A DNA stretch of 64,000 nucleotides from Photorhabdus australis DSM 17609 (GCF_000711895.1 NZ_JONO01000027.1:1-64000); one strand, 5' to 3'; positions 45,148 to 59,327 are shown, numbered from the stretch's first letter. Notes: generated by a model not told the origin, from the letters alone. Numbers and translations are program-made.

Positions 45148-46155
45148 TCATAACTTTCGACTCAAGCTTCCTCGTCGACATAAGTCACGGCGTATCCGTG
45201 TAATACCTGGATCTGGTTTTTGCTTTTCATCCAGACTTGCCAACACTAGTTCTAATACCCGCTCCGCTACTTCACGATGGCGCTGCACGACAGAGAGTAC
45301 CGGACATTCAAGGAAATCCAGTAATTCATGATCACCAAAAGTCGCAATAACTAATTGATTAGGTAATCGACCATCGTGTTTAAGCGTGACATCCATTATT
45401 CCCTGCAGCAAAGCAAAAGAGGTAGTAAACAACGCTTGGGGCATCGGATGAATTTCCAACCACCTGGCAAACACTTCAGCCGCCGCATCACGCTCATAGC
45501 TGTCTGAATAAAGGTACATAACTTTGCGAGGGTCATCTTTCCATGCCTCACGGAATCCCTGTTCACGCAAAAAACTAACTGACAGTTCAGGTAATGCACC
45601 AAGATAAAGCACAGATTCAGCAGGGAATTGACGAAATTCTTGTGCCAACATCTTCGCATCTTCAAAATCATCGCCCACTACACTGATAAAGTGTTCATTT
45701 TCCAATGCACGGTCAAACGCAATAATAGGCAAAGCACGGTTTGCCCAGCGCTGATAAAAAGGATGTTCCGGCGGTAATGCAGTAGAAACAATAATTGCAT
45801 CCACCTGACGCTGTAACAGGTGTTCAACACAGCGCATTTCATTATCAGGCTGATCTTCAGAGCAGGCTATCAATAATTGATAACCACGCTGACGAGCTTG
45901 ACGTTCTAGATAATTCGCAATACGGGTATAACTGGTATTTTCTAAATCTGGGATAACCAAACCAATAGAACGAGTGCGTCCTGCACGGAGGCCGGCTGCC
46001 ACAGCATTTGGATGGTAGTTATGCTCTCTAACCACGGCCATCACTTTTTCTACTGTTTTATCACTGACACGGTATTGCTTGGCTTTACCATTAATCACAT
46101 AACTGGCCGTTGTGCGCGAAACACCTGCAAGGCGGGCGATTTCATCCAGTTTCAC
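45148..46155 (-). CDS. cra: catabolite repressor/activator Cra (FruR), LacI family
   Basis: 335 residues (E. coli 334). N-terminal LacI headpiece [20 protein letters not shown] with hinge [13 protein letters not shown] (45-57), then the sugar-binding core ([21 protein letters not shown]). It senses fructose-1-phosphate / fructose-1,6-bisphosphate and controls carbon flow between glycolysis and gluconeogenesis. Genes such as aceE-aceF and acnB in this window belong to pathways it touches. Confidence 0.98.
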   Translation of the reverse strand: MKLDEIARLAGVSRTTASYVINGKAKQYRVSDKTVEKVMAVVREHNYHPNAVAAGLRAGRTRSIGLVIPDLENTSYTRIANYLERQARQRGYQLLIACSEDQPDNEMRCVEHLLQRQVDAIIVSTALPPEHPFYQRWANRALPIIAFDRALENEHFISVVGDDFEDAKMLAQEFRQFPAESVLYLGALPELSVSFLREQGFREAWKDDPRKVMYLYSDSYERDAAAEVFARWLEIHPMPQALFTTSFALLQGIMDVTLKHDGRLPNQLVIATFGDHELLDFLECPVLSVVQRHREVAERVLELVLASLDEKQKPDPGITRIRRDLCRRGSLSRKL

Positions 46156-46241
46156 ATTAACTCCTCATAAACCCAGAAAAGGCCCTACTTTATCGCAGAG
46201 CCTCACCAATGTATGTATATTGTCCCGCAGTTTGCGATTTT

Positions 46242-46733
46242 TCATCGCATAATTTTATCTCCGCGCGATACACCAACAACTCCGGAACGAGCTACTTCTA
46301 CAATTTCAGCAGCATCACGAACAGCATCGAGAAACGCATCGAGTTTATCGCTGGTTCCTACCAGCTGTACGGTATATAAGGTAGAAGTTACATCAACGAT
46401 CTGCCCACGGAAAATTTCAGTACTGCGTTTGATTTCTTCACGGCCATATCCGCTAGCCTGTAATTTCACCAGCATAATTTCACGTTCCACATGCGAACCT
46501 GATACCAACTCGCTGACCCGCAACACATCCACCAGTTTGTGCAATTGTTTTTCAATCTGCTCAAGTACCCTGGCATCACCTTTAGTCTGAATTGTCATCC
46601 GTGACAATGTTGGATCGTCAGTTGGAGCCACAGTCAAACTTTCAATGTTGTAGCCACGCTGGGAAAACAGACCGACAACACGGGATAAAGCCCCCGATTC
46701 GTTTTCAAGTAATACAGATAAAATCCGGCGCAT
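46242..46733 (-). CDS. ilvH: acetolactate synthase III regulatory subunit
   Basis: 163 residues, as E. coli IlvH. The N-terminal ACT domain ([38 protein letters not shown]) binds valine, and the C-terminal ACT-like domain contains [20 protein letters not shown]. Start MRRIL at 46731-46733, two bases after the ilvI stop. It gives valine feedback control to IlvI. Confidence 0.98.
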   Translation of the reverse strand: MRRILSVLLENESGALSRVVGLFSQRGYNIESLTVAPTDDPTLSRMTIQTKGDARVLEQIEKQLHKLVDVLRVSELVSGSHVEREIMLVKLQASGYGREEIKRSTEIFRGQIVDVTSTLYTVQLVGTSDKLDAFLDAVRDAAEIVEVARSGVVGVSRGDKIMR

Positions 46734-46735
46734 AA

Positions 46736-48463
46736 TCAGGTTCTCTCCGTTTTGCTTAACCACATCTCATCCATTGCCCCTCCACGGATCTGCATAGGAT
46801 ATACGTGTTCAGTTTCATCAACTGTGACATCAACAAATACTAGTCGCTGATTTTCAGTCACCTCTTTCAAAGCTTCTGCCAATTTACTTTCCAATTCATC
46901 ATAACGTTGGATAGAAATACCGACATGACCATAAGCTTCAGCCAGTTTGACAAAATCAGGTAGTGATTCCATATAGGACTGAGAGTGACGGCCTGCATAA
47001 ATCATGTCTTGCCACTGTCTTATCATCCCCAGGAAACGATTATTTAAGTTCAGAACCAGCACTGGTAACCCATATTGCAATGCTGTGGATAGTTCCTGAA
47101 TATTCATCTGAATACTGCCATCCCCTGTAACACAGACTACCATCGCTTCCGGTTTCACCAATTTGACACCTAAAGCAGCAGGTAGGCCAAACCCCATCGT
47201 TCCCAAACCTCCTGAACTGATCCAGCGCCTTGGCTGATCAAATGGGTAATGTAGTGCAACAAACATCTGGTGCTGCCCAACATCCGAAGTGATATAAGCT
47301 TCACCTTGCGTCAGACGATAGAGAACTTCGATAGCAGCTTGTGGTTTAATTTTCTCGCCACCGCGATCAAAATTGAGACATTTACGACTACGCCATTGCT
47401 GAATAGATAACCACCAATCTTTTAATGCATCCGGGTCCTGTGTATCTTCCATTGTTTCCAATAATCCCAGCATTTGCCCCAAAACCTGCTTAGCATCACC
47501 AACAATAGGTACATCTGCAGAAACAGTTTTCGAAATTGATGTTGGATCAATATCAATATGTAAGACAGTTGCATCCGGACAGTATTTTTCCAGATTATTA
47601 GTAGTACGATCATCAAAACGTACACCAACAGCAAAAATCACATCCGAATTATGCATTGCTTTGTTAGCTTCAAATGTGCCATGCATACCAAGCATACCTA
47701 GATTTTGCTGATGAGTGGCCGGGAAACTGCCTAATCCCATCATAGAGCTGACAACAGGAATATTAAATTTTTCTGCCAATACCAATAATTCTGCCGAACA
47801 ATCTGCATTAATTGCCCCACCACCTACATATATGATCGGTTTTTTCGCATTCAGAAGTTTTCTCAGTGCTCGTTTAACCTGCCCTCTGTGCCCTTGAACC
47901 GTCGGGCTATAAGAACGCATGCTTATCTGTTCAGGATAAATATATGGCAATTTTATTGCTGGATTTACCGTGTCTTTCGGTAAGTCAATGACGACTGGCC
48001 CCGGACGACCACTAGAAGCCAAATAGAAGGCTTTTTTCAGTACCTTTGGAATATCTTCCGTTTTCTTCACTAAAAAACTGTGTTTTACGATTGGACGGGA
48101 GATCCCCACCATGTCACATTCCTGGAATGCATCATTACCAATCAAGGAGCTGGCTACCTGACCGGACAATACAACCATTGGAATTGAGTCCATATAAGCT
48201 GTCGCAATACCTGTAATTGCGTTAGTCGCACCTGGCCCAGAAGTGACCAATACCACACCAACTTTCCCTGTAGCACGGGCATAACCATCAGCCATATGAA
48301 CTGCCCCTTGCTCATGACGTACCAGGATATGCTCAATTCCCCCAACCGTATGCAAGGCATCGTAAATATCCAGTACTGCCCCACCCGGATAACCGAATAC
48401 ATGTTTAACGCCCTGATCAATTAACGATCGGACGACCATTTCAGCTCCTGATAACATCTCCAT
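46736..48463 (-). CDS. ilvI: acetolactate synthase III catalytic subunit
   Basis: 575 residues from the ATG at 48461-48463 with GGAGGAG upstream ([18 protein letters not shown]). Thiamine-diphosphate enzyme for the first step of isoleucine, leucine and valine synthesis. Visible: active-site Glu in [17 protein letters not shown], the FAD region, and the ThDP motif from [13 protein letters not shown] to LNN. Forms an operon with ilvH. In E. coli ilvIH is activated by Lrp and lies beside leuO. Here two extra genes lie between ilvI and leuO. Confidence 0.98.
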   Translation of the reverse strand: MEMLSGAEMVVRSLIDQGVKHVFGYPGGAVLDIYDALHTVGGIEHILVRHEQGAVHMADGYARATGKVGVVLVTSGPGATNAITGIATAYMDSIPMVVLSGQVASSLIGNDAFQECDMVGISRPIVKHSFLVKKTEDIPKVLKKAFYLASSGRPGPVVIDLPKDTVNPAIKLPYIYPEQISMRSYSPTVQGHRGQVKRALRKLLNAKKPIIYVGGGAINADCSAELLVLAEKFNIPVVSSMMGLGSFPATHQQNLGMLGMHGTFEANKAMHNSDVIFAVGVRFDDRTTNNLEKYCPDATVLHIDIDPTSISKTVSADVPIVGDAKQVLGQMLGLLETMEDTQDPDALKDWWLSIQQWRSRKCLNFDRGGEKIKPQAAIEVLYRLTQGEAYITSDVGQHQMFVALHYPFDQPRRWISSGGLGTMGFGLPAALGVKLVKPEAMVVCVTGDGSIQMNIQELSTALQYGLPVLVLNLNNRFLGMIRQWQDMIYAGRHSQSYMESLPDFVKLAEAYGHVGISIQRYDELESKLAEALKEVTENQRLVFVDVTVDETEHVYPMQIRGGAMDEMWLSKTERT

Positions 48464-49359
48464 AGGTTCTCCTCCAGGCTCTGTTTGCAAGTTAATAAAT
48501 CGGAAGTTACTTCCACTTTTATTTTAGTAAGACGAATAGCTCCTCAGCGGGATATTCATGCTGAGTTAATTAACATAACGCTAGAAACGGGTGTTAGCAA
48601 TGTAAGTACAAGGAAGAATAGCCACTTTCTGACAATTCAATATGTCTCTTGCAAGCGTTATCTTACTATCAATAAGCCAAAAGTAAGTAGAATATGAGTG
48701 GCTATACCTGAAAAGAATAACAACATATAGGTATTATCCGGTATATATACGATAAAAAACTAAAAAGTAGCTTTCAAAATCGTTTAAGTCATCGAAATGT
48801 GAAGCTGATAAAGGAAATGCCGACAAACGCCTCAGATAATTTGACCGTCATTTCCTCATCTTTGGATAGCTATTGCAAATAATGCATTCGAGTAAAATCT
48901 TTTTACTCCATTTTAATTAGAGAATATATAGAAGCTAGCGTTTATTCCTGGAATAGTAATTCCATACATTCAATACTCACTTGGATATATAAATATTCAT
49001 TTTCATAACTAAATAACCAAAAACAATAATCAACCAAATGATATTTTAAAATAGAAAAAATTATTTACACGGCTCATGAAACAATCTTAATAGCTCATAA
49101 AAGCATATTCCCATATTCAATAAAACTCTATATAATACATTATTGAAAATTAATCCCTTAAGAGTAAATTAATTTAACAAATAAATCACTAACTCTTTCA
49201 GAATATAAAATCACACCAAAAAAGCCTCAATATAAATTCATTATCCATAGTGAAGAATATATATTTTCGCACTAACCATTCCACTTCATTTATTTAAATT
49301 AAATTTTAATTCCCACTATCCTGCATTTATTTATCATTAGTTAAAACCCATATTAATTA
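48464..49359. other. long gene-free AT-rich region upstream of ilvI
   Basis: About 0.9 kb with no supported gene. It includes the ilvIH promoter region. In E. coli ilvIH has a long upstream Lrp-binding region, which may explain part of the size. From about 48900 it is strongly AT-rich with many A/T tracts, as expected of bent, H-NS-prone DNA. No repeat or RNA was recognised. Confidence 0.5.
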
Positions 49360-49393
49360 AAATAGCCAAGTCATGAATATAAATAAACTTGGC
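49360..49393 (-). terminator. probable terminator of the serine hydrolase gene
   Basis: GCCAAGT/ACTTGGC seven-base stem with a 15-base loop and TATTTT after it on the minus strand, 28 bases past the stop. Weak. Confidence 0.5.
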
Positions 49394-49421
49394 ATATTTA
49401 CAGAACAACAAAGACATTTAT

Positions 49422-49988
49422 TTACAACATTGAATTGTCTTTTAATACCTTCTCTAGGCTAGGAAAAACAGTAAAACCGTCGCAATCTAAAAAATGCCCA
49501 CCATCAGGGAAACCATATAATTCAGCTCGGAGCTGCTGACTTAAATTTAATGTAAACTGTGGAGATACAATCTCATCATTAAGCGATAATATTACTATTC
49601 GTTGGTTTATTCGGTGTATAAGGGGATGAAAATCCAAGTTTTCCGCAGTAAATATACTTAATTCGGGTAAAGTCGGTAATTTTTCATAAAAGCCTGCAAT
49701 TAATACAATCCCGCCAATATTTACATTATCAGGTAAAGATGAAATGTAACGGAGTGTGGCAATACAACCCAAGCTATGCCCAATAAAAAGCGTTTTTTCA
49801 TTAGGATGAGGTACATTCTCCTGCAACTTTTCTTGCCATAAATGAGGTGAAGGAGCGTGAGATTCAGGCATTTCCGGCACTATTACCCGAACATTTGACC
49901 TTTCATATTGACTTTTAAGCCAAGGAAACCAATGATGATCAGGAGTCGCCATAAGGCCATGTACAATAACTATATTATCAAAATTCAT
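49422..49988 (-). CDS. RBBP9/YdeN-type alpha/beta serine hydrolase
   Basis: 188 residues. The catalytic triad is visible: nucleophile Ser72 in GHSLG, Asp138 in SLNDEIV and His165 in GGHF. VIVHGLMATPDHHWFPWL near the N-terminus is typical of the RBBP9/YdeN group, small cytosolic hydrolases with no fixed substrate. The ATG at 49986-49988 is used with GAGGTG five bases upstream. A TTG three bases earlier is less likely. It lies downstream of the acyl-ligase gene on the same strand after 349 bases, so it is probably its own transcription unit. Confidence 0.85.
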   Translation of the reverse strand: MNFDNIVIVHGLMATPDHHWFPWLKSQYERSNVRVIVPEMPESHAPSPHLWQEKLQENVPHPNEKTLFIGHSLGCIATLRYISSLPDNVNIGGIVLIAGFYEKLPTLPELSIFTAENLDFHPLIHRINQRIVILSLNDEIVSPQFTLNLSQQLRAELYGFPDGGHFLDCDGFTVFPSLEKVLKDNSML

Positions 49989-50337
49989 CAATTCACCTCA
50001 TTATACAATAATGTGTCTTATTTACTATGCATACGCACCGCACAAATATAAAATACTATCATTCCATTTTTATAACCATCTCTTTTATCATGCCGTTTAA
50101 AGTCAGATAATTATACCTTGCCCTAACCTATTAAATAACAAGTGCCCTATTCCAGGCATAGAATGATACCCGTGAATATAATTTATTTATAATTTTTAAA
50201 ATTAAACCACAGCTTATTCATCTAATATTGAATTTTTAAAACCGGATACTCCTGAGATAAATTTAAAGTAGAATATTATGCAATACTACCTTAAATTTCC
50301 CTTGAATAGCCGGGCGCGCTATATAAAGCTCCAGAAA
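49989..50337. other. gene-free stretch between hydrolase and ligase
   Basis: AT-rich, with promoter-like DNA for the hydrolase gene presumed. No gene, RNA or repeat recognised. Confidence 0.4.
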
Positions 50338-52140
50338 TTAATCTCGATACATGGATTCAATTTCGTTATGGTAACGCTGCATAATAATTTTCCTCCGTAA
50401 TTTTAGCGTTGGCGTTAATTCCCCTGTTTCCATTGAAAATGGATTTGGCAATAATGTGAAACGCTTTACCTGATCGAAGTGAGCGAAGTTTTTCTGCATC
50501 TCTTTCAAGCGTTGCTCAAACATATTGATAATTTGACTATGACGCAGCAATTCGACTCGATCATAATATTTGAGATTAACTGATTTCGCATACTCTTCCA
50601 ATGCATCATAACAAGGCACAATAAGGGCAGATACAAATTTACGGGCATCAGCAATAACAGCAACATGCTCAATAAAACGATCTTGCCCCAAAATGCTTTC
50701 AATCATTTGTGGTGCAATATATTTACCATTTGATGTTTTCATCAAATCTTTTAAGCGCTCGGTAATAAACAAATAACCATTCTCATCCAATTTACCAGCA
50801 TCACCCGTACGCAACCAACCATCTTGAGTAAATGTCCTGTCGGTTTCTTCCTGATTATTGAAATAACCTTTCATCACAATTGGACCGCGCACCTGTATCT
50901 CATTTTCTTCACCGATACGGACGTCAATACCAGGCAGTGGAGTACCAATAGAACCAAGCACGTAACCTTGCTCATCCCAACAGGAAACCGTGGCACAAGT
51001 CTCTGTCATGCCATAGCCATATTTGATATTTATACCAACAGCAAGGAAAAATAGGATAATGGTTTCGTCTAAACGCGCTCCGGCAGCAGGTAAAAAACGG
51101 ACTCTACCACCCAATATATTACGCAATTTGCTCAATACCAATTTATCGGCTAGTCGGTGCATTGCCGTTGACCAGGGACAATTTTTTTTACCTTGCAGCT
51201 TACGTAAAAACTGACGTTCTCCACATTTAATCGCCCAATTAAAAAGTTTCCTCCGATGCCAAGGCGCCTGAGAAACCTTTTCAAAAACCGCACTATAAAT
51301 TTTTTCATAAAATCTTGGCACTGCACACATCACTGTTGGACGAATAGCTGCCATAGCTTGACGAACAAAATTAGTATCCGTCAAATAAACGTTTTGCGCG
51401 CCAGTATGCATGACATAAAAGCTCCATGCGCGCTCAAATACGTGGGATAACGGCAGGAAACTCAAAGAAACATCCTGATCAGTTAATGTCAGTATATGGT
51501 CATGTGAATGTAACTGATATGCTAAACTACGGTAATCAAGCATGACACCTTTAGGATCACCGGTTGTACCAGATGTATATATAAGCGTAAAAAGATCATC
51601 CAGATTGCGGTTAACAATACGGGTTTCCAACTCAGACTGATGCTGTAATTTGTTATCAGTCATAAAGTCAGATAAATACTGTGCTAATGAACAATCGTGC
51701 AAATCGACTGATTCATCCAATACAATGATGTGACTGAGCTGAGGACAACATTCTATCAATGTGATAGCAACATCGTACTGCGCCTGCCCACCAACAAATA
51801 GAATATGTACGCCAGCATCATTGAGAATAAAACCAGCCTGCTCCTGACTGCTAGTTGCATACAAAGGGACAGTGACCGCCCTGAGCTGTAATATCGCTAT
51901 ATCCGCCAGTGACCACACCATACTATTATTTGCAAAAAGGCCAATTTTTTCCTGCACATCAACACCAATCTCCAACAATGCTCGGCTAATGGCTTTTACC
52001 TTGTTATCAATATCACTCCAACTCAATTCGAGTTGTCCATCCGGAGACCATTGACGAAACGCTATTTTCTCTGGATGTTGTTTGATCTGCTGTTGCAACC
52101 GGTTTATCAAGTGATAAGGATGTAAATTTTCAGCTATCAC
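50338..52140 (-). CDS. AMP-forming long-chain acyl-CoA ligase family protein
   Basis: 600 residues of the ANL (adenylate-forming) superfamily. Core motif A3 YTSGTTGDPKG at 188-198, A5 region YGYGMTETCATVS, A7 region GWLRTGDAGKLDENGYL, and the hinge/Lys region TERLKDLMKTSNGKYIAP. The Faa1-like pattern SLSFLPLSHVFERAW and length suggest a long-chain fatty acid substrate, but the substrate is not shown by sequence alone. Starts at a GTG (52138-52140) with AGGA eight bases upstream. It lies between leuO and ilvIH. Confidence 0.9.
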   Translation of the reverse strand: MIAENLHPYHLINRLQQQIKQHPEKIAFRQWSPDGQLELSWSDIDNKVKAISRALLEIGVDVQEKIGLFANNSMVWSLADIAILQLRAVTVPLYATSSQEQAGFILNDAGVHILFVGGQAQYDVAITLIECCPQLSHIIVLDESVDLHDCSLAQYLSDFMTDNKLQHQSELETRIVNRNLDDLFTLIYTSGTTGDPKGVMLDYRSLAYQLHSHDHILTLTDQDVSLSFLPLSHVFERAWSFYVMHTGAQNVYLTDTNFVRQAMAAIRPTVMCAVPRFYEKIYSAVFEKVSQAPWHRRKLFNWAIKCGERQFLRKLQGKKNCPWSTAMHRLADKLVLSKLRNILGGRVRFLPAAGARLDETIILFFLAVGINIKYGYGMTETCATVSCWDEQGYVLGSIGTPLPGIDVRIGEENEIQVRGPIVMKGYFNNQEETDRTFTQDGWLRTGDAGKLDENGYLFITERLKDLMKTSNGKYIAPQMIESILGQDRFIEHVAVIADARKFVSALIVPCYDALEEYAKSVNLKYYDRVELLRHSQIINMFEQRLKEMQKNFAHFDQVKRFTLLPNPFSMETGELTPTLKLRRKIIMQRYHNEIESMYRD

Positions 52141-52330
52141 AATTCTTTTCCTGTTCGAAAAACTATTTTCTTATCAGAGAAAAAACAGCTGTTTTATTCT
52201 CTAATAATACCTGTTTGCATGGCTTATTCGCTATTCAGCTTACAGGTGTTAGCTATTTCCTCGCAGTCTACCTATTCCTGAACAATAGGAAAAGAATATT
52301 TATCAAAAGTTGAGGAATTTGTGATAAGGT

Positions 52331-52366
52331 AAAAAAAACTCACTACCAGTTATCTAATAGTGAGTT
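52331..52366 (-). terminator. terminator of leuO
   Basis: AACTCACTA/TAGTGAGTT stem with a 12-base loop followed on the minus strand by TTTTTTT, ten bases after the leuO stop. Confidence 0.85.
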
Positions 52367-52375
52367 CCGGGCTAA

Positions 52376-53320
52376 TTAGTTTCCACCAAGTTGGCTCAGC
52401 AACGATTTCATCCACTGATGCCCTTTATCTTTTGTTGTAGATTCGTGCCAAATCAAATAACACGGACGGCTTACTTTATCCCACGGCAATGAAACAGCCT
52501 TTATTGCTAATTGTTCGCTGTAGTGTTCAACCAACCATCTCGGAGCAATCGCAACTAAGTAAGTTTGAGATACAATATGCAACACGCTATTCAAGTCAGT
52601 TCCTTGATAAACGACGGAACGTAAACATTCACTATCATCATAATAAGGGATACTGAATGAACCTACGTTATCCAAAGATACAACTGCATGATGCTCCTTA
52701 TACAACTGCTGCTGATTAATACTATTTCCAATTCTTGGGTGGTTGCTGGAAACAGCTAAAACCAATTCATCGTTGAATAACGGATAATGATGAAAGTCCA
52801 TACGCTCTAACTGCGTATAACTAATGACAAACTCAGTTTCCTGATACCTGAGTTGATGCTCAATATTATCATGCAGATATGATCTAATCGTGACACCCAA
52901 ATTCGGCGTATTTTGTTTTACCTGTTCAACTATTTTTGCTGCCAATCTAATATCTAAAGGGCTACAAATTGAAAGATTAAAAACCCTATCACTATCCTCA
53001 GGCTCAAAACCAACCCCAGGTAACTCATTATATACCAATTGTAATGCCTGGCGGACAGGCCCAAATAATTGATGAGCTCTTGCTGTCGGTTGTATTCCAC
53101 GTCCATAACGTACAAATAATTCGTCATTGAACATTAACTTCAAACGAGAAACCGCATTACTGACAGCAGGTTGTGACATCCCTAATATCTGCGCGGCACG
53201 TGTTACATTCTGCATTTGCATAACTGCATCAAAAACCGTCAACAGATTTAGATCTACATTACGTAAATGAATTTCACCTGGACCTTTTTGGGTTGTCGTT
53301 ACTGAGGTGTATTCAGCCAT
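52376..53320 (-). CDS. leuO: LysR-type regulator LeuO
   Basis: 314 residues, same as E. coli LeuO. N-terminal winged HTH (about 22-85, [20 protein letters not shown], then [16 protein letters not shown]) and C-terminal effector domain (from about 115). LeuO is an H-NS antagonist acting on many silenced genes, including pathogenicity and metabolite loci. It is divergent from leuABCD with an 850-base AT-rich gap, as in E. coli. The 235-base gap behind it holds its terminator and the ligase promoter. Confidence 0.95.
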   Translation of the reverse strand: MAEYTSVTTTQKGPGEIHLRNVDLNLLTVFDAVMQMQNVTRAAQILGMSQPAVSNAVSRLKLMFNDELFVRYGRGIQPTARAHQLFGPVRQALQLVYNELPGVGFEPEDSDRVFNLSICSPLDIRLAAKIVEQVKQNTPNLGVTIRSYLHDNIEHQLRYQETEFVISYTQLERMDFHHYPLFNDELVLAVSSNHPRIGNSINQQQLYKEHHAVVSLDNVGSFSIPYYDDSECLRSVVYQGTDLNSVLHIVSQTYLVAIAPRWLVEHYSEQLAIKAVSLPWDKVSRPCYLIWHESTTKDKGHQWMKSLLSQLGGN

Positions 53321-54005
53321 TGTTTAACTCCACTAAACTCATTCAGATGACCCCAACTAATAACAAAACATCGGAAATACCTTCATTCATTACTCAGATA
53401 TTACGATGACTTTTACTATTAACGAGATCAATTATCTCAATCATTTTGATGGTAAATAATTAAGACTCGTCCTTGTACAAATCTGAATACGCATAGCTAA
53501 CCAGCGCATCCCCTTATTAGTGTTAAAAATATATAATCTCAATTAGTAGAAAATGTAGACGTTCATTATTTATTCACAAAAAAGTCCAATCATGTTAACA
53601 ACCCATTCACTCCGGTTTGTTAGATAAGATAATAAATCAAAGAATGACATAATTCATAATAAAATTACTGATTTATTATTATTAAACAATTTTATCAGAG
53701 TTATTATACTATAAAATTATTTTTTCAAAGATATATAACATAACTTCCTATTTACATCTATTTTGTCAATAACAGATGGTATTTTTTAGAAAAATACAAA
53801 ACAACTTCCACCTCTCCCAATGAAAATACTTAATTTTAATTAATAAGTATAATACGCTATTTTTTATATAATTATGAGTTTATCACTAAAGCCAAAGCCA
53901 GCCCCAAAAGAATAAAATAAAATCTTTTCAAATAAATACAGGTTAACACTTCAAATCATCACCATTGAAAAAGTAAAATCAAGAATCATATGCCTAAATG
54001 AATTC
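53321..54005. other. leuO-leuL intergenic region
   Basis: About 0.7 kb without a gene. Very AT-rich with A/T tracts, as expected of an H-NS-silenced region that LeuO relieves. It must contain the leuO promoter. No consensus operator could be assigned by eye. Confidence 0.5.
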
Positions 54006-54034
54006 TTGACATCACTTTTAAGATAACGTATCAA
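54006..54034 (+). promoter_or_regulatory. leuLABCD promoter
   Basis: TTGACA (54006-54011), 17-base spacer, TATCAA (54029-54034). The start would fall near 54041, 48 bases before leuL. Confidence 0.8.
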
Positions 54035-54088
54035 TAAAAGTATCGGAATCATAAACACTCATTAATACTACTGAAAGGTTGGATCAAT

Positions 54089-54172
54089 ATGATTCACTCA
54101 ATTTGTCTATTAAACCTACTACTAATCGTATCTAATGTGCGCGGTATGCTGGTGGACAAAAAACGGAGTTGA
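54089..54172 (+). CDS. leuL: leu operon leader peptide
   Basis: 27 codons: [20 protein letters not shown] then LVDKKRS. Five leucines fall in a six-codon stretch (CTA TTA AAC CTA CTA CTA), four of them the rare CTA. Slow translation there under leucine shortage would let a competing hairpin form. A ribosome site (AAGGTTGG) lies just upstream. The transcription terminator lies 38 bases after its stop. Too short for most gene callers. Confidence 0.9.
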   Translation: MIHSICLLNLLLIVSNVRGMLVDKKRS

Positions 54173-54209
54173 TTCAAAACAGAGTTGGTCCAAACCAGAC
54201 ATTAACAAT

Positions 54210-54236
54210 AACCCGCGCCATGCGCGGGTTTTTTTT
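54210..54236 (+). terminator. leu attenuator terminator
   Basis: AACCCGCGC (54210-54218), loop CAT, GCGCGGGTT (54222-54230), then a T run. Strong hairpin 38 bases past the leuL stop and 41 bases before leuA. Confidence 0.9.
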
Positions 54237-54276
54237 ACCTGCTGGGCGCAAAAAACAACCACAAGAGGAATACAAT

Positions 54277-56936
<2,660 letters not shown>

Positions 56937-56937
56937 T

Positions 56938-58347
56938 ATGGCTAAGACTTTATATCAAAAATTATACGATGCTCATATCGTCCGGGAAGTATCGGATGAA
57001 ACCCCATTACTCTATATTGATCGTCATCTGGTTCATGAAGTAACTTCCCCACAAGCTTTTGATGGCTTACGCACCAAAGGTCGCCCGGTGCATCAGCCAA
57101 GTAAAACGTTCGCCACAATGGATCATAACGTCTCCACACAAACAAAAGATATTAACGCCTGTGGTGACATGGCACGTATTCAGATGCAGGAATTGATGAA
57201 AAACTGCGCCGAATTCGGTATCACATTATATGACCTAAACCACCCCTATCAGGGAATTGTTCATGTGATCGGACCTGAACAAGGTATGACCTTGCCCGGA
57301 ATGACTATCGTATGTGGTGATTCACATACTGCAACCCATGGAGCATTCGGTTCATTAGCATTCGGTATTGGAACTTCTGAGGTTGAGCATGTACTGGCAA
57401 CTCAAACCCTGAAACAAGCTCGTGCTAAGACCATGAAAATCGAAGTTATTGGTGACGTTGGTAATGCTATTACCGCCAAAGATATCGTTTTGGCAATCAT
57501 CGGCAAAACAGGCAGTGCAGGTGGCACAGGTTATGTTGTTGAATTCTGTGGCAAAGCAATTGAAGCACTTAGCATGGAAGGCCGGATGACCTTATGTAAT
57601 ATGGCAATTGAAATGGGTGCTAAAGCAGGTTTAGTTGCACCAGATGAAACTACTTTTGCTTATATGAAAGGTCGCCAGTTCTCACCAAAAGGAGAATTGT
57701 GGGAACAAGCTGTTGCTTACTGGAAGACACTGAAATCCGATCCTGACGCCCAATATGACACAATTGTAACTATTAATGCAGAAGAGATTTCCCCACAAGT
57801 CACATGGGGAACCAATCCTGGACAGGTCATCGCGATCGATCAGGCCATTCCGGCACCAGAATCTTTCAGTGATCCTGTTGAACGCGCATCTGCTGAAAAA
57901 GCACTGGCTTATATGGATTTGAAACCCGGCATTAAGCTGACGGATGTTAAAATCGATAAAGTCTTCATTGGCTCCTGTACCAACTCCCGTATCGAAGATT
58001 TACGCGCTGCAGCAGCTATCGCTCAAGGCCATAAAGTTGCACCTGGTGTTCAGGCGATTGTAGTTCCGGGATCAGGCCCAGTTCAGGCACAAGCAGAAGC
58101 AGAAGGTTTGGATAAAATCTTCATAGATGCCGGTTTTGAATGGCGTTTACCCGGATGTTCAATGTGTTTGGCAATGAATAATGACCGCCTGCAACCGGGT
58201 GAACGCTGTGCTTCAACCAGTAACCGCAACTTTGAAGGACGTCAGGGGCGTGGAGGACGTACACATCTGGTTAGTCCGGCAATGGCAGCAGCAGCGGCGA
58301 TTAATGGCCATTTTATTGATGTACGCAATTCCGCACAGCTGTCATAA
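56938..58347 (+). CDS. leuC: isopropylmalate isomerase large subunit
   Basis: 469 residues (E. coli 466). Aconitase-family subunit with [4Fe-4S] ligands C347 (FIGSCTNSR), C407 and C410 ([12 protein letters not shown]). [12 protein letters not shown] and [11 protein letters not shown] are conserved. Works with LeuD. One base after leuB. Confidence 0.98.
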   Translation: MAKTLYQKLYDAHIVREVSDETPLLYIDRHLVHEVTSPQAFDGLRTKGRPVHQPSKTFATMDHNVSTQTKDINACGDMARIQMQELMKNCAEFGITLYDLNHPYQGIVHVIGPEQGMTLPGMTIVCGDSHTATHGAFGSLAFGIGTSEVEHVLATQTLKQARAKTMKIEVIGDVGNAITAKDIVLAIIGKTGSAGGTGYVVEFCGKAIEALSMEGRMTLCNMAIEMGAKAGLVAPDETTFAYMKGRQFSPKGELWEQAVAYWKTLKSDPDAQYDTIVTINAEEISPQVTWGTNPGQVIAIDQAIPAPESFSDPVERASAEKALAYMDLKPGIKLTDVKIDKVFIGSCTNSRIEDLRAAAAIAQGHKVAPGVQAIVVPGSGPVQAQAEAEGLDKIFIDAGFEWRLPGCSMCLAMNNDRLQPGERCASTSNRNFEGRQGRGGRTHLVSPAMAAAAAINGHFIDVRNSAQLS

Positions 58348-58358
58348 AGGAGAAAATT

Positions 58359-58961
58359 ATGGAAAAGTTTATTCAACATACTGGCTTGGTTGCTCCTTTA
58401 GATGCTGCAAATGTTGATACCGATGCCATTATTCCCAAACAATTCTTGCAGAAAGTGACTCGCACCGGATTTGGTCAACATCTGTTTCATGACTGGCGTT
58501 TTCTTGATGATGCAGGGCAGAAACCGAATCCCGAGTTCATATTAAATCACCCCAGTTATCAGGGTGCCAGTATCCTTCTGGCTCGTGAAAACTTTGGTTG
58601 CGGTTCCTCCCGTGAACACGCACCTTGGGCGTTGACAGATTATGGGTTTAAAGTTGTTATTGCCCCAAGTTTTGCAGATATTTTCTACGGTAACTCCTTC
58701 AACAACCAGTTACTACCAGTGAAATTAGACGATAAAGATGTCGATAAGTTATTTGAACTGGTTCAGCAAAACAAAGTTTGTCGCTTTACTGTCGATTTGG
58801 AACAACAGAAAGTACATGCTGGTAATAAAAGTTATCACTTTGAAATCGACAGCTTCCGACGCCACTGTATGATGAATGGTCTGGATAGCATCGGCCTGAC
58901 ATTACAACATCTGGATAACATAATAGCCTACGAGCAGGAACAACCGGCTTTCTTGCGTTAA
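58359..58961 (+). CDS. leuD: isopropylmalate isomerase small subunit
   Basis: 200 residues (E. coli 201). Swivel domain of the aconitase fold: [27 protein letters not shown], and [21 protein letters not shown] seven bases before the ATG. Last gene of the leu operon, followed by a strong terminator. Confidence 0.98.
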   Translation: MEKFIQHTGLVAPLDAANVDTDAIIPKQFLQKVTRTGFGQHLFHDWRFLDDAGQKPNPEFILNHPSYQGASILLARENFGCGSSREHAPWALTDYGFKVVIAPSFADIFYGNSFNNQLLPVKLDDKDVDKLFELVQQNKVCRFTVDLEQQKVHAGNKSYHFEIDSFRRHCMMNGLDSIGLTLQHLDNIIAYEQEQPAFLR

Positions 58962-58983
58962 CCCTTTCTTTATTCATCTATTT

Positions 58984-59015
58984 ATCCCGTAGTTTTTTGC
59001 TACGGGATTTTTTTA
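58984..59015 (+). terminator. terminator of leuABCD
   Basis: ATCCCGTAG/CTACGGGAT with a short loop and a T run of seven, 22 bases past the leuD stop. Confidence 0.9.
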
Positions 59016-59327
59016 TCCTCAGAGTAGGAAAGCGAGAATAATCCTGCCATAGTCAACTCTGGTCACTGTCTATTTTCAGCAATTGAGAACGCTTTTACCG
59101 CCCGAAAAGTGCCTTAGAGTTAGCTTAAAGCACCGTAGAAATTGATGCACAAGAATAACCACAGCAGCAGATCAAAACTCAACCAACATCAGACTGTTAC
59201 TCAATGTTGAACTGATGTGTAAAAAAAAAGCAATAAAGAATTAAATCTCGAAATTTACCTAGATTTACTCAAATTACACATTAATTAACAAAAATAACAG
59301 AATAACAACATACACAATGTACAATAA
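59016..59327. other. gene-free stretch, position of setA in E. coli
   Basis: About 310 bases with no supported gene. In E. coli the sugar efflux gene setA lies between leuD and sgrS. It is absent here. Short frames in this stretch match nothing I recognise. Confidence 0.5.

Noticed and set aside
48485-48697. 70-codon open frame divergent from ilvI
   Set aside because: No ribosome site and no family; it sits in the ilvI promoter region.
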